A stretch of 64,000 bases of DNA from Sandaracinaceae bacterium (GTDB taxonomy: Bacteria > Myxococcota_A > Polyangia > Polyangiales > Sandaracinaceae), in the NCBI GenBank assembly GCA_019637095.1, contig JAHBWG010000016.1, positions 1 to 64,000 of the forward strand, given 5' to 3'. The position numbers and the translations under genes are program-made. Position 1 is the stretch's first letter; each line of letters opens with the position of its first letter. The notes under the pieces are model-generated. The model was not told the origin of the DNA and searched no databases. It saw only the letters and a list, made by a program, of their open reading frames with translations. Shown here piece by piece: positions 1 through 8,895 of this stretch.

Positions 1-894
1 GGCCCCGAGCGCCGCGCCGGGCGCGGGCAGCGCCTCGATCAGGCCGCGCACGCACGCCGGCACCTCGTCGGCCGCGAAGAGCAGCGTCGGGTGGAGCGGG
101 CCCGCGCCGGGGCTCTGGCGCAGCGTCTCGACGACGCGGGGCACGTCGTCCGCGACGTACAGGGCCACGCACGCGAGCCCCGGGTCGAGCGCGGCGGCAG
201 GCGCGCCGTGCGCGACGTGGACGCGCACCGCGCCCGCCGCGACCGCCGCGAGCGCGCAGAGCGCGAGCGTGGCGTCGACGAGCGCGCTCGTCGGCGCGCC
301 GTCGAACAGCGACGAAGGCGGCGCCTCGCTCGCCGCGAGCGCGGCCCACACGCGCGCGATCTGTCGCCGCGTGCCCGCGCACACCTGCGCGTCGCCCACG
401 AGCCACGGGCGCTCGTCGAGCCACGCGAAGAGCGTGTCCGCGCCGGGCGGCGGCGCGTCGGCGTCCACGCGCTCCTCGATCAGCGCCGCGGCGATCACCT
501 CGCCGAAGCCGACGCAGACCTTGTAGAGCGCGGCGTCGGCGCGCGGGACCGGCCCCGCGAGCGCCCTCGCCCGCCCGAGCACGGTGCCGGCGACGGCGCG
601 GCGGTACGCGCGCCCGAAGGTGGCGGGCCGCTCGGCCTCGAAGCCCGCGAGCGAGGCGAGGAGCGCGGGCCACGCGCCCTCGAGCTGCGCGAGCGCGGCG
701 AGGTTGGCGGGCTTGCCCGTCGCGTCGCGCCCGTCGCCGAAGGTGCGCCGCGCCTCGCGGTGCGGGCAGCCCGCGTACGCGCGCGCCGCGACCTCGCCGA
801 GCGGCCGGCCGTCCTCGTCGAGCGCCTCGAAGTGCGCGCTCCCGAGCCAGAACGCGACGAGCGCGTCGGTGGAGGCGTCCGGCCCGAGCGTCAC
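1..894 (-). CDS. Unrecognised protein, 3' end outside window
   Basis: An open frame runs on the minus strand from a GTG at 894 to the left edge with no stop, about 298 codons visible. Its codons show the strong third-position GC of genuine genes here. The GTG start overlaps the TGA of the upstream gene (GTGA), so the two are probably translationally coupled. The protein looks soluble: no signal peptide or membrane segment is visible, and I recognise no family motif. The N-terminal third contains an Ala-rich helical stretch with Phe-Trp-Leu and Cys-Pro-His clusters. Function unknown; the reading frame is fairly certain. Confidence 0.6.
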   Translation of the reverse strand, partial: MTLGPDASTDALVAFWLGSAHFEALDEDGRPLGEVAARAYAGCPHREARRTFGDGRDATGKPANLAALAQLEGAWPALLASLAGFEAERPATFGRAYRRAVAGTVLGRARALAGPVPRADAALYKVCVGFGEVIAAALIEERVDADAPPPGADTLFAWLDERPWLVGDAQVCAGTRRQIARVWAALAASEAPPSSLFDGAPTSALVDATLALCALAAVAAGAVRVHVAHGAPAAALDPGLACVALYVADDVPRVVETLRQSPGAGPLHPTLLFAADEVPACVRGLIEALPAPGAALGA

Positions 895-1451
895 GCGAGC
901 CGCGCCCGCGCCTCGAGCCCGACGAGCGGCTCGACGCCCGGCACGTCGGCGCGCTTCACGACGTGGACGGCCAGCTCGCTGCCGCGAGCCGCGTCGCTCG
1001 GCGCCGCCGCGGGCCACTCGCCGCGGAAGCGGCCGTAGCTCACCTCGCGATCCGCCGGCAGCACCACGTGCCGCGCGATGCGGGTGCCCGCGCGGCTGCG
1101 CATCGCGACGGGATCGTACGGCCAGAGTACGATCTCGTGGGGCGCGCCGCGCACGTGGAGCGCGCCCTCGAGGCGGATCGCGCCGCCGGGCAGCTCGAGC
1201 CCGCCGGGGCCGGAGTGCACGAGGAAGAGCTCGGCGAGCAGCGCGCCGTCGGTCACGCTCGCGACCATTCGAGCCCGCAATCGAGCTTGCGCCTCCGCGC
1301 GAACGGAGAGCCAGAGCCCCGCCGCGCCCGCGAGGGCGACGCGAGCGAACCCGCGCCGGGTCAACCCCGTCCGATCCCCGAGGCCGGGCGGCGCTGCGAG
1401 AGACAGGATCGGGGGCGTGCCGTCTCGCCGGGTGCTCGGTGCGTCGCTCAT
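891..1451 (-). CDS. Probable Tat-exported protein of unknown function
   Basis: This 186-residue protein has a twin-arginine-like signal: TRRGFARVALAGAAGLWLS near residues 28-46, followed by an Ala-Gln-Ala cleavage-like site. The mature part looks like a small beta-rich domain and matches no family I can name. The ATG at 1451 is preceded after 5 nt by TACTGT on the minus strand, a -10-like box, so the transcript may be leaderless. Its stop overlaps the GTG of the next gene downstream. Both genes may form an operon for an exported or redox-related function; that is inference only. Confidence 0.6.
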   Translation of the reverse strand: MSDAPSTRRDGTPPILSLAAPPGLGDRTGLTRRGFARVALAGAAGLWLSVRAEAQARLRARMVASVTDGALLAELFLVHSGPGGLELPGGAIRLEGALHVRGAPHEIVLWPYDPVAMRSRAGTRIARHVVLPADREVSYGRFRGEWPAAAPSDAARGSELAVHVVKRADVPGVEPLVGLEARARLA

Positions 1452-1456
1452 GACGG

Positions 1457-1462
1457 ACAGTA
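1457..1462 (-). promoter_or_regulatory. -10-like box, possible leaderless start
   Basis: TACTGT on the minus strand lies 5 nt before the ATG at 1451. At that spacing transcription would begin at or next to the start codon. It is one of eight such boxes in the window. Confidence 0.4.
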
Positions 1463-1556
1463 TGAGGGCGGCCCGGCCCGCGGGTCGTACGAAGTTCGTA
1501 AAGACACGCGCCGCGGGCCCCTTGCGCTCGGCAAGGCGGGCCCCAGACTCGTCGGC

Positions 1557-2363
1557 GTGACCGGCTGGCAGCGCTACACGGACCCGCCCTCGATCGAGCG
1601 CCACGTCGTGCCGCTCCCCGCACACCTCGCCGCGCTCGACGGGACGCGCGTCGTCCAGGTCTCGGATCTGCACGTCGGCCGCTACATGCGCGCGGAGCAC
1701 TGGGCGGCGCACATCGAGCGCATCAACGCGCTCGCGCCCGATCTGGTCGTGATCACGGGCGACGCGATGGACTGGGCGCGCCGCTACGAAGAGGACTACG
1801 TCGAGCCGCTCGACGGGCTCGAGCCGCGCATCGCGGCGCTCGCGATCCTCGGCAACCACGACTTCTACTTCGGCGCCGACCGCCTCGCGCGCGGCTACCG
1901 GCGCAGCCGCAGCGTGCGCGTCCTGCGCGGCGAGCGCTGGGAGTCCGACGCCCTGCCCGGCCTCTCGATCTGGGGCATCGACGACCCGATGAGCTCGCTC
2001 ACCGCGAGCGCGCGCTACCCGCGCCTGCGCACCTGGGCGGACGGCGCGCTCGACCCGCGCCGCTACAACGTGCTGCTCTCGCACCGCCCCGACGCGTTCC
2101 GCTACGCGCCCGAGCTCGGCTTCGACCTGCAGCTCTCGGGGCACACGCACGGCGGGCAGATCGTCGTCGCGCCGTGGGGCAAGAAGCTCCACATCGCGTC
2201 GGTCCTCGGTCCGTGGGATCAGGGCGCCTTCGACGCGCGCGACGCGCGGCTCTACGTGAGCCGCGGCCTCGGCTTCGCCGGCGTCCCGTACCGCCGCGAC
2301 TGCCCGACGGAGATCACCGTGCACGAGCTGCGCGTCGCGCCCGGCGCGCGCGCGGCCGCCTGA
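1557..2363 (+). CDS. Calcineurin-like metallophosphoesterase (YkuE-like)
   Basis: This is a metal-dependent phosphoesterase of about 268 residues. The dinuclear metal-site motifs appear in family order: SDLHVGRY near residue 37, TGDAMD near 65, GNHDFYF near 100, and GHTHGGQ near 195. The order and spacing match the YkuE branch, whose members hydrolyse phosphate esters or lipid-linked pyrophosphates; the substrate cannot be told from sequence. The GTG at 1557 was chosen because homology begins shortly after it and the upstream extension reads as antisense of the neighbouring gene. The usual N-terminal membrane helix of some family members is absent, so it is probably cytoplasmic. Confidence 0.85.
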   Translation: MTGWQRYTDPPSIERHVVPLPAHLAALDGTRVVQVSDLHVGRYMRAEHWAAHIERINALAPDLVVITGDAMDWARRYEEDYVEPLDGLEPRIAALAILGNHDFYFGADRLARGYRRSRSVRVLRGERWESDALPGLSIWGIDDPMSSLTASARYPRLRTWADGALDPRRYNVLLSHRPDAFRYAPELGFDLQLSGHTHGGQIVVAPWGKKLHIASVLGPWDQGAFDARDARLYVSRGLGFAGVPYRRDCPTEITVHELRVAPGARAAA

Positions 2364-2390
2364 GCCCGCACCTCTGGTACAACCGCGCAG

Positions 2391-3590
2391 GTGGAGATCC
2401 TCGCCCTGCTCGGTGCGCTCGTCTTCATCGGGCTGATGATGTCCAGCCCGCTCCTCATCATCGGGGCCGCCATCTACTGGGCGCGGCAGGAGCGGTCGAA
2501 GTGGGACGCGGTCGCGGCGAGCCTGGGCCTGCGGGTCGCGCCCTCGTCCCGCCCGCTCGGGCCCGGGATCGCCTTCTTCGGCAGGCCCTACTTCGCCGAC
2601 GAGCTGGTCGGCGAGCGCGCTGGGTTTCCCGTGCGCATCGGGACGCGGGTCGTCGCCGCCGGCAAGAGCCGCTACTACTACACCTACGCCGCGGTCGACC
2701 TGCCGCGACCGCTCGAGCTCGGGCTCACGCTCTCGCCCACGCCGCGATTCCGCGGCCTGCTCGGTCCTCTCTTCTCGTCCGGCGCGGGCCTGCAGGTCGG
2801 CGATCCCACGATCGACGGGAGCTACACGGTGCAGGCGGCGGAGCCGGACCTCGCGCGCGGGCTCTTGCTCGTCCCCTACGTCGCGGAGGCGCTGCGCGTG
2901 CAAGCGCAGCTCGCGTTCACGCCGCACGTCTCGGACTCCGAGGTCCGCTGCGAACAGGACGGCAAGTGCTTCGAGCCGTGGCTGCTCGCGCGCGCCCTCG
3001 ATCAAGCCGTCGATCTCGCGCGGCGGCTCGCGGCGGCGCGGCAGGAGCTGGGCGCGAGCGACGTGGAGCGCATCGTCGACACGGTCTGGCGCGGGCTCGC
3101 CGAGGCGCGCGGCTTCACGCTCGAGCTCGCGGCGACGCGGATGTACGGGCGCGCCGAGGGCGTGCACGTCGAGGTCGACACGCAGCTGCGCGGACAGCGG
3201 CGCTGCACGGTGTTCGCGGTGCGCTTCGACCGGCCGCTCGGCGTGGGCTTGTCGCTGACGCGGCAGGGCGGGCTCGCGGGGCTCGGGAGGCTGGTGGGGC
3301 TGCAGGACATCCAGGTCGGCGACCCCGCGTTCGATCAGCGCTTCATCGTCAAGGGGCAGCCCGAGGCCGCCGTGCGCGCGCTCTTGACCGACGAGGTGCG
3401 CGCGCGGCTCGTCGAGCTTCAGAGCGACGCGTCACGCCTCGAGGTCGCCGACGACCGCATCCAGGCGGAGGTCGACTGGTTCGTCGCCGACCCGGCGCAT
3501 CTCGCCTCCGGGATCGCCGCGGTCGCGCGTGCCGGCGCCACGCTCGCGCGCGTGCAGGCGCCGCCCGAGATCGGTCCCTACCGCGCCTGA
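2391..3590 (+). CDS. Membrane-anchored protein of unknown function
   Basis: This 399-residue protein has one strong N-terminal membrane segment (about residues 2-28, rich in Leu, Ile and Met) followed by Trp-Ala-Arg-Gln, so the bulk is probably cytoplasmic. Two halves look related: each carries a beta-rich stretch ending in a Val-Gly-Asp-Pro motif (VGDPTIDGSY and VGDPAFDQRF), suggesting an internal duplication. No known family is recognised. The GTG start lies 27 nt after the phosphoesterase stop, so co-transcription is likely. Confidence 0.65.
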   Translation: MEILALLGALVFIGLMMSSPLLIIGAAIYWARQERSKWDAVAASLGLRVAPSSRPLGPGIAFFGRPYFADELVGERAGFPVRIGTRVVAAGKSRYYYTYAAVDLPRPLELGLTLSPTPRFRGLLGPLFSSGAGLQVGDPTIDGSYTVQAAEPDLARGLLLVPYVAEALRVQAQLAFTPHVSDSEVRCEQDGKCFEPWLLARALDQAVDLARRLAAARQELGASDVERIVDTVWRGLAEARGFTLELAATRMYGRAEGVHVEVDTQLRGQRRCTVFAVRFDRPLGVGLSLTRQGGLAGLGRLVGLQDIQVGDPAFDQRFIVKGQPEAAVRALLTDEVRARLVELQSDASRLEVADDRIQAEVDWFVADPAHLASGIAAVARAGATLARVQAPPEIGPYRA

Positions 3591-3648
3591 CGGCGACGCG
3601 TCACCCGCGACCCGCGTCGAGCCTCGTGCCCAGACCCCGGCGCGCGCC

Positions 3649-4977
3649 TCACGCGCGCGCGACGCGCCCGCGGCTCAGGGCCCAGAAGCGGAAGGTCAGC
3701 GCGGCCGCGACGGCGGTGAGCCCAGCGCTCAGGCCCCACCACAGACCGACCGCGCCCCACTCGAGGCCGAACGCGAGGAGCGCGCCGAGCGGGACGCCCA
3801 CCAGGTAGTGGCCCGCGAGGTTCGCGACGAGCGGCCAGCGCGTGTCGCCGGCGCCGCGCAGCGCGCCCGCGGCGACGCACTGCACCCCGTCGGAGAGCTG
3901 GAACGCCGCCGCGACGGCGAGCAGCGGCGCCGCCGCCGCGATCACGCCCGCCTCGTCGGTGAGGATGCGCGCGAGGGGACCCGGCGCCGCGAGGAAGAGC
4001 GCCGCGCCGGCGAGCATGGCCGCGCCGCCCGCCGCGATGCCGGTGAGGCCGGCGCGCCGCGTGTCGCCGGGCGCGTCGCGGCCGATCGCGTGGCCGACGC
4101 GCGTGGCGGTGGCGGCGCCGAGCGCGAGCGCGACCTGAAAGGTCACGCTGATGAGCATCAGCGCGACCTGGTGCGCGCCGAGCGCGCGCGTGCCGATCGT
4201 GCTCATCAACACGCTGACGACGCTGAAGCTCCCGACCTCCGCCACGAGCTGCAGCCCGATCGGCGTGCCGAGCCGCAGGATCTTGAGGATCTCCGCGCGC
4301 GAAGGCGGACGGGCGCCGCGATGCGGTCCCCAGCGCACGCGGACGGCGTGCGCCAGGACGAGCGCCTGCACGACGGTGGCGACGACGCTCGCCCAGCCGG
4401 CGCCCGCGACGCCGAGGCCCGCGAAGCCGCCGGCGCCGAACACGAGCCCCCACGTCAGGGGGACGTTGACCACGTTGGCGACGACCACCGAGATCACGAG
4501 CGGGCGCGTGAGCTCGTAGCCCTGCAGGAACGAGCGCAGCGCCGCGAGGAGCAAGAACGGGAACAGGCTCCACGTGCGCGCGAGGAGGTACGGCGTGAAG
4601 TCGCGCACCGTCTCGGGTGGGACGCCGAAGCGGCCGATCTCGAACGCGATCACGAAGAGCAGCGCGGCGAGCGGCACCGCGCCGGCCGCGGCGACCCACA
4701 CGCCCTGCCACAGCGCGCCGCGCGCGACCTCGGGCTCGCGCGCGCCCGCCGCCTGCGCGATGAGCGGATCGAGCGCGAGCATCCAGCCGAACCCGAGCAC
4801 GCTGACGGTGAAGAAGAGGTTGGCGGCGAGGCCGACCGCGCCGAGCGGGCCCTCGCCGAGGCGACCGACGATCGCGGTGTCGACGACGCCGAGCAGCATG
4901 TGGCCCAGCCCCGTCACGAGGAGCGGGCCGGCGAGGCGGACGAGCGCCGACAGCTCGGCTCGAACGGAAGCGTTCAT
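3649..4977 (-). CDS. MATE-family multidrug efflux transporter
   Basis: This 442-residue protein has about twelve hydrophobic segments and the MATE-family architecture of two similar six-helix bundles. The first bundle begins with a membrane segment carrying Gly-Pro-Leu-Leu-Val and then the family signature VDTAIVGRLG. Family members export cationic drugs or metabolites in exchange for Na+ or H+. I chose the ATG at 4977 rather than an in-frame start 14 codons earlier because it gives the usual N-terminus before helix 1. It is convergent with the upstream unknown and stands alone. Confidence 0.88.
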   Translation of the reverse strand: MNASVRAELSALVRLAGPLLVTGLGHMLLGVVDTAIVGRLGEGPLGAVGLAANLFFTVSVLGFGWMLALDPLIAQAAGAREPEVARGALWQGVWVAAAGAVPLAALLFVIAFEIGRFGVPPETVRDFTPYLLARTWSLFPFLLLAALRSFLQGYELTRPLVISVVVANVVNVPLTWGLVFGAGGFAGLGVAGAGWASVVATVVQALVLAHAVRVRWGPHRGARPPSRAEILKILRLGTPIGLQLVAEVGSFSVVSVLMSTIGTRALGAHQVALMLISVTFQVALALGAATATRVGHAIGRDAPGDTRRAGLTGIAAGGAAMLAGAALFLAAPGPLARILTDEAGVIAAAAPLLAVAAAFQLSDGVQCVAAGALRGAGDTRWPLVANLAGHYLVGVPLGALLAFGLEWGAVGLWWGLSAGLTAVAAALTFRFWALSRGRVARA

Positions 4978-5069
4978 CGCGGGGCCCGCTCCTATGGACA
5001 GGGCCGCGGGACGGAGCAACAGTATCTCTCGCCTGAGTCACGCAAAGGCCCGAGTCACGAGAGACCGTC

Positions 5070-7196
5070 ATGCGCCACACCCTCACGCCCCTGCTCCTCG
5101 CCGTCCTCGCCCTCGCGGGCTGCACCGAGGGGGTGATCACCCCGCCGATGCTCGACGGCGGGCCGAGCCTCGACCGCGACGCGGATCCGTTCCCCGGCTG
5201 GCGCGACCGCTGCACCGGCGAAGGCGGCGTCGCGGGTGACGCGGCCTGCGCGCCGCTCGACGGCGGCGCGATGCCGATGGTGGACGCTGGGCCGCCGCCG
5301 CCGCCGTGCAACGAGATCACGTTCCGCTACACGAACGCGGGCGCCTCGACCGTGTGGATCAGCGGGACGTTCACGCCGCGCGCGGGCGCGCCGGCGGAGT
5401 GGGCCCGCACCCCAGCGGAGGGGGCGCTCGCGATGACGCGCGACGCGTCGGGCCGCTGGGAGCTGACCACGCTCGTCGAGCCGTACGGCCGCCACGAGTA
5501 CAAGCTCATCATCGACGGGACCGACTGGATCGCGGACCCGAGCTCGGACGAGCGCGTCGACGACGGCTTCGGCGGCCAGAACTCGGTCCTGTACGTCTGC
5601 ACGACGGGTTGCGGGGACCTCGACGAGTTCGACTGGCGCGACGCGGTCATGTACTTCGCGATGGTCGACCGCTTCGCGGACTCGGACGGCCGCGCGGACC
5701 CGGTGTCGGGCGCGACCGGCGGGGACGCGCGGACTGGGCCGAGCGGGCAGTTCGAGGGCGGCGACCTGCGCGGCGCGACGATGCGCCTCGACTACCTCGC
5801 GGACCTCGGCGTGACGGCGGTGTGGCTCAGCGCGCCCTACGACAACCGCGACCTCGCGGGCGCCGCGATCGATCCCCGCAGCGACCCGCGCATCTACTCC
5901 GCGTACCACGGGTACTGGCCCTCGCCGGCGAACGTCGACTTCACCAACCCGCTCGCGCCGAGCCCGCGGCCGCAGGTCGAGCGCCGCATCGGGACCGAGG
6001 CCGACCTGCGCGCGTTCGTCGACACCGCCCACCGCACCGACGGCGCCGACGGCCGCCCGATGAAGGTCCTGTTCGACTACGTGATGAACCACGTCGACAT
6101 CGAGAGCGGCCTGTACCGGGCGCACCCGGACTGGTTCGCGCGACGCGACGGGCGCATCCCGCTCTGCGGGCCCGAGAACCTCTGGGACGACCCCTTCTGG
6201 GGGCTGCGCTGCGCGTTCACCGACTACCTCCCCGCGTTCGACTTCGACAACGCGTCGGCGCGCGCGTGGAGCGTGAACGACGCGCTCTGGTGGGCGCGCG
6301 AGTTCGACCTCGACGGCTACCGGCTCGACGCGATCAAGCACGTCCCGTTGAGCTGGCTCGAGGAGCTGCGGGCGCGCCTCAACCGCGAGATCACCGCGCC
6401 CGAGGGCGGGCGCTTCTACCTCGTGGGCGAGACGTTCGCGTACGACGACCGCGATCTCTTGCGCCGCTACGTCGCGCCGAGCACGCGCCTCGACGGCCAG
6501 TTCGACTTCCCGGCGAAGGCGCGCCTCTGCGAGGCGCTCTTCCGGCCGGACGGCAACCTCGGCGCGTTCGCGAGCTGGATGGACGGCAACGACACGTTCT
6601 ACGGCGCGGGCGCGATCATGACGACGTGGATCGGCAACCACGACATCCCGCGCGCGATCCACTTCGCGTCGCAGGAGATCGGCAACTGCCGCGAGGGGAG
6701 CAACCCGGGCAACGGCTGGGACTGGCGCCCCGCGCAGCCGACCGACGCGGCGCCCTACGAGCGCCTCGGCGTGGCGTTCGCGGTGCTCTTCACGAACCCG
6801 GGCGTGCCGCTGATCTACTACGGCGACGAGATCGGCCTCGCCGGCGGCGGCGACCCGGACAACCGCCGGATGATGCCGTGGAACGACGCGTCGCTGAACC
6901 CGCACCAGCGCGCGCTGCGCGACCGGGTGCGCGCGCTCGCGCGGCTGCGCGTGAACCAGCGCGCGCTCACCCGCGGCCGGCGCCGCACCCTCTCGTCCGA
7001 CGCCGACACCTGGGTGTACGCGATGGGCGGCTGCGGCGGCGCAGCCGCGGACGTGACCGTCGCCATCAACCGCGCCGACTCGGCGCGCAACGTGAACCTC
7101 CCCGCCGGCACGTACACGGACCTCCTGGACGGCGGCCGCGTCTCGGGCGGCAACGTGAGCCTCCCGCCGCGCAGCTTCCTCGTCCTGGGGCCGTAG
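5070..7196 (+). CDS. GH13 alpha-amylase-family lipoprotein
   Basis: This is a 708-residue starch-active glycoside hydrolase with a lipoprotein signal (ALAGC, Cys18). A low-complexity Asp/Pro-rich linker leads to an early-set, CBM48-like beta domain (about residues 82-176) and then the GH13 barrel. The catalytic residues are visible: DGYRLDAIKH (Asp420, nucleophile), VGETFAYD (Glu454, acid/base) and IGNHDIPR (Asp525). VLFDYVMNH is conserved region I. A short beta-sandwich domain C closes the protein. It should act on starch-like glucans at the outer membrane or cell surface. A second, smaller GH13 lipoprotein lies 1.7 kb downstream. Confidence 0.9.
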   Translation: MRHTLTPLLLAVLALAGCTEGVITPPMLDGGPSLDRDADPFPGWRDRCTGEGGVAGDAACAPLDGGAMPMVDAGPPPPPCNEITFRYTNAGASTVWISGTFTPRAGAPAEWARTPAEGALAMTRDASGRWELTTLVEPYGRHEYKLIIDGTDWIADPSSDERVDDGFGGQNSVLYVCTTGCGDLDEFDWRDAVMYFAMVDRFADSDGRADPVSGATGGDARTGPSGQFEGGDLRGATMRLDYLADLGVTAVWLSAPYDNRDLAGAAIDPRSDPRIYSAYHGYWPSPANVDFTNPLAPSPRPQVERRIGTEADLRAFVDTAHRTDGADGRPMKVLFDYVMNHVDIESGLYRAHPDWFARRDGRIPLCGPENLWDDPFWGLRCAFTDYLPAFDFDNASARAWSVNDALWWAREFDLDGYRLDAIKHVPLSWLEELRARLNREITAPEGGRFYLVGETFAYDDRDLLRRYVAPSTRLDGQFDFPAKARLCEALFRPDGNLGAFASWMDGNDTFYGAGAIMTTWIGNHDIPRAIHFASQEIGNCREGSNPGNGWDWRPAQPTDAAPYERLGVAFAVLFTNPGVPLIYYGDEIGLAGGGDPDNRRMMPWNDASLNPHQRALRDRVRALARLRVNQRALTRGRRRTLSSDADTWVYAMGGCGGAAADVTVAINRADSARNVNLPAGTYTDLLDGGRVSGGNVSLPPRSFLVLGP

Positions 7197-7206
7197 GACG
7201 ATCGTC

Positions 7207-7584
7207 TCACACGGCGTCGGCGTCGACCCCGAGCGCCTGCGCGACGAGCCGCAGCGCGAGCTCCTCGCGCGGGCGGATCTCCTCGTCGGCGACGACGGCG
7301 GCGCGCGCGGCCTCGAGCACCTCCTCTACGGCCACCGCGTCGCGATCGCTCGTCGCGAGGACGGCCATCACCCACGCGGTGGCGCGGTCGAGGTCGCCCT
7401 TCATCGCGAGCGCGAGCGCGCCGAACGCGGGGGCGTCGCCGCCGACGAGCTCGACGTAGCGCGTGACCTCGCGCTCGGAGACCTCGTGGTCGTACGCCGT
7501 CACGAGGGCGAACGCGGCGGTGCGTGCGTGGACGGCGGGATCGTCGGTGCAGGCGTCGAGGAGGACATCGAAGGAGCTCGGCAC
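7207..7584 (-). CDS. TerB-like small helical protein
   Basis: A 125-residue all-helical acidic protein. The pattern of a helix with LVTAYDHEVSEREV and later VADEEIRPREELAL resembles the two metal-binding repeats of TerB/DjlA-type domains, but the match is only suggestive. The GTG at 7584 was chosen because TACGCT sits 6 nt upstream on the minus strand. It diverges from dinB across 81 nt and its stop nearly abuts that of the convergent amylase gene. No partner ter genes are nearby, so a tellurite role is not implied. Confidence 0.6.
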   Translation of the reverse strand: MPSSFDVLLDACTDDPAVHARTAAFALVTAYDHEVSEREVTRYVELVGGDAPAFGALALAMKGDLDRATAWVMAVLATSDRDAVAVEEVLEAARAAVVADEEIRPREELALRLVAQALGVDADAV

Positions 7585-7590
7585 GCGCGG

Positions 7591-7596
7591 AGCGTA
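7591..7596 (-). promoter_or_regulatory. -10-like box, possible leaderless start
   Basis: TACGCT on the minus strand lies 6 nt before the GTG at 7584. Confidence 0.4.
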
Positions 7597-7653
7597 CGAC
7601 GATCGTCCGCCTCCGCGAAAGCGTCCCGCGCGGGCACGGCGCGCCGGCTCGAC

Positions 7654-7659
7654 TACAGT
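7654..7659 (+). promoter_or_regulatory. -10-like box before dinB
   Basis: TACAGT lies 6 nt before the GTG at 7666. No LexA-type palindrome is evident beside it, so SOS control is not supported here. Confidence 0.4.
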
Positions 7660-7665
7660 ACTCGG

Positions 7666-8895
7666 GTGCGCCCGGCGCGGATCGTCTGCCTCGACCTCGA
7701 CACGTTCTTCGTGTCCGTCGAGCGCCTGATCGACCCGTCGCTCGAGGGCAAGCCGGTGATCGTCGGCGGCGCCCCGGGCTCGCGCGGCGTAGTGACCGCG
7801 TGCAGCTACGAGGTGCGCGCGCACGGCGTGCGCTCGGGCATGTCGCTGACCGAGGCCGCGCGCCTCGCGCCGGACGCGATCTACCTGCCGACGCGGCACG
7901 ACACCTACGGCGACTACGCCGCGAAGGTGCGAGAGATCGCGAGCTCGTACACCCCCGAGAGCCGCGTCGCGTCGATCGACGAGATGTACCTCGACTTCCG
8001 CGGCTGCGAGCGCGTCTACGCGCGGCCAGGCGACGCGGACGCCGACGCGACCATCGAGCGCGTCGTGCGCGAGATCACCGCGCGCATCCGCGCGGAGCTC
8101 GGCCTGCCCTCGAGCGCCGGGATCGGCTCGAGCCGCAGCGTCGCGAAGATCGCGTCCGGCCTCGCGAAGCCCGCCGGCGTGCGGATGGTGCGCGCGGGCG
8201 AGGAGGCGGCGTTCCTCGCGCCGCTGCCGGTGCGGCGGCTCCCCGGCATCGGACCGGTCGCCGAGGGGCGCCTCGTCGGCGCCGGCATCACGACGATCGG
8301 AGCGCTCGCGGGCGCGACGATCGCGACGCTCCGGCCGATCCTCGGGGCCTGGGCGGAGTCGACGCGCGCGCGCGCGAGCGGCGAGGGCTCGGCGGAGCTC
8401 GGGCGCGACCGGCCGGCGTTCCGCGAGCACGACGAGGAGGGCGACGCGATCGGCAGCATCTCGAACGAGCGCACGTTCGACGCGGACGTCGGCGACCCGC
8501 GCGCGGTCGAGGACTGGCTCGCGAGCCTGACCGAGCGCGTGTGCTGGCGCGCGAGGCGCCGCGGCGTCCGCGCGCGCACGATCACGCTCAAGCTCCGCTA
8601 CGCGGACTTCTCGACCCGCACGCGCAGCAAGACGACATCGCCGACGCACTCCGAGCTCGAGGTGTGGCCGATCGTGCTCGAGCTCTTCGCCGCTGCGCAC
8701 ACGCGGCCGCGCGCTCGGGTGCGGCTCGTCGGGCTCGCGCTCTCGAACCTCGGCCACTTCGACGATCAGCTCGAGCTGTTCGAGCGGCACGAGCGCCTGC
8801 ACCGCGCGGTCGACGAGGTGCGCGCCCGCTTCGGCTTCGACGCGCTGCGCACCGCGCGCGGCCTCACCGTCGAGCGAGGGCGCGGCGAGCGGTGA
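7666..8895 (+). CDS. dinB: DNA polymerase IV (Y-family translesion polymerase)
   Basis: This 409-residue Y-family polymerase copies past damaged template bases. The palm carboxylates are present: Asp10 in CLDLDTFFVSVE, and Asp105-Glu106 in SIDEMYLDF. The Phe-Phe after the first motif supplies the steric gate. A thumb with a helix-hairpin-helix-like segment (RRLPGIGPVAEGRL) and a little-finger domain follow, ending in QLELFERHERL and a Gly-Arg-rich tail. GTG 7666 fits the family N-terminus (ARIVCLDLD). The last codons overlap the GTG of the downstream amylase (GTGA), an unusual pairing of a repair polymerase with a secreted glycosidase. Confidence 0.93.
   Translation: MRPARIVCLDLDTFFVSVERLIDPSLEGKPVIVGGAPGSRGVVTACSYEVRAHGVRSGMSLTEAARLAPDAIYLPTRHDTYGDYAAKVREIASSYTPESRVASIDEMYLDFRGCERVYARPGDADADATIERVVREITARIRAELGLPSSAGIGSSRSVAKIASGLAKPAGVRMVRAGEEAAFLAPLPVRRLPGIGPVAEGRLVGAGITTIGALAGATIATLRPILGAWAESTRARASGEGSAELGRDRPAFREHDEEGDAIGSISNERTFDADVGDPRAVEDWLASLTERVCWRARRRGVRARTITLKLRYADFSTRTRSKTTSPTHSELEVWPIVLELFAAAHTRPRARVRLVGLALSNLGHFDDQLELFERHERLHRAVDEVRARFGFDALRTARGLTVERGRGER

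Noticed and set aside
91-1038. Plus-strand open frame of 315 residues at the left end
   Set aside because: Highly Arg/Glu/His-biased; the minus strand gives normal protein composition.
7207-7584. Tellurite resistance locus
   Set aside because: Only a weak TerB-like pattern and no other ter genes nearby.
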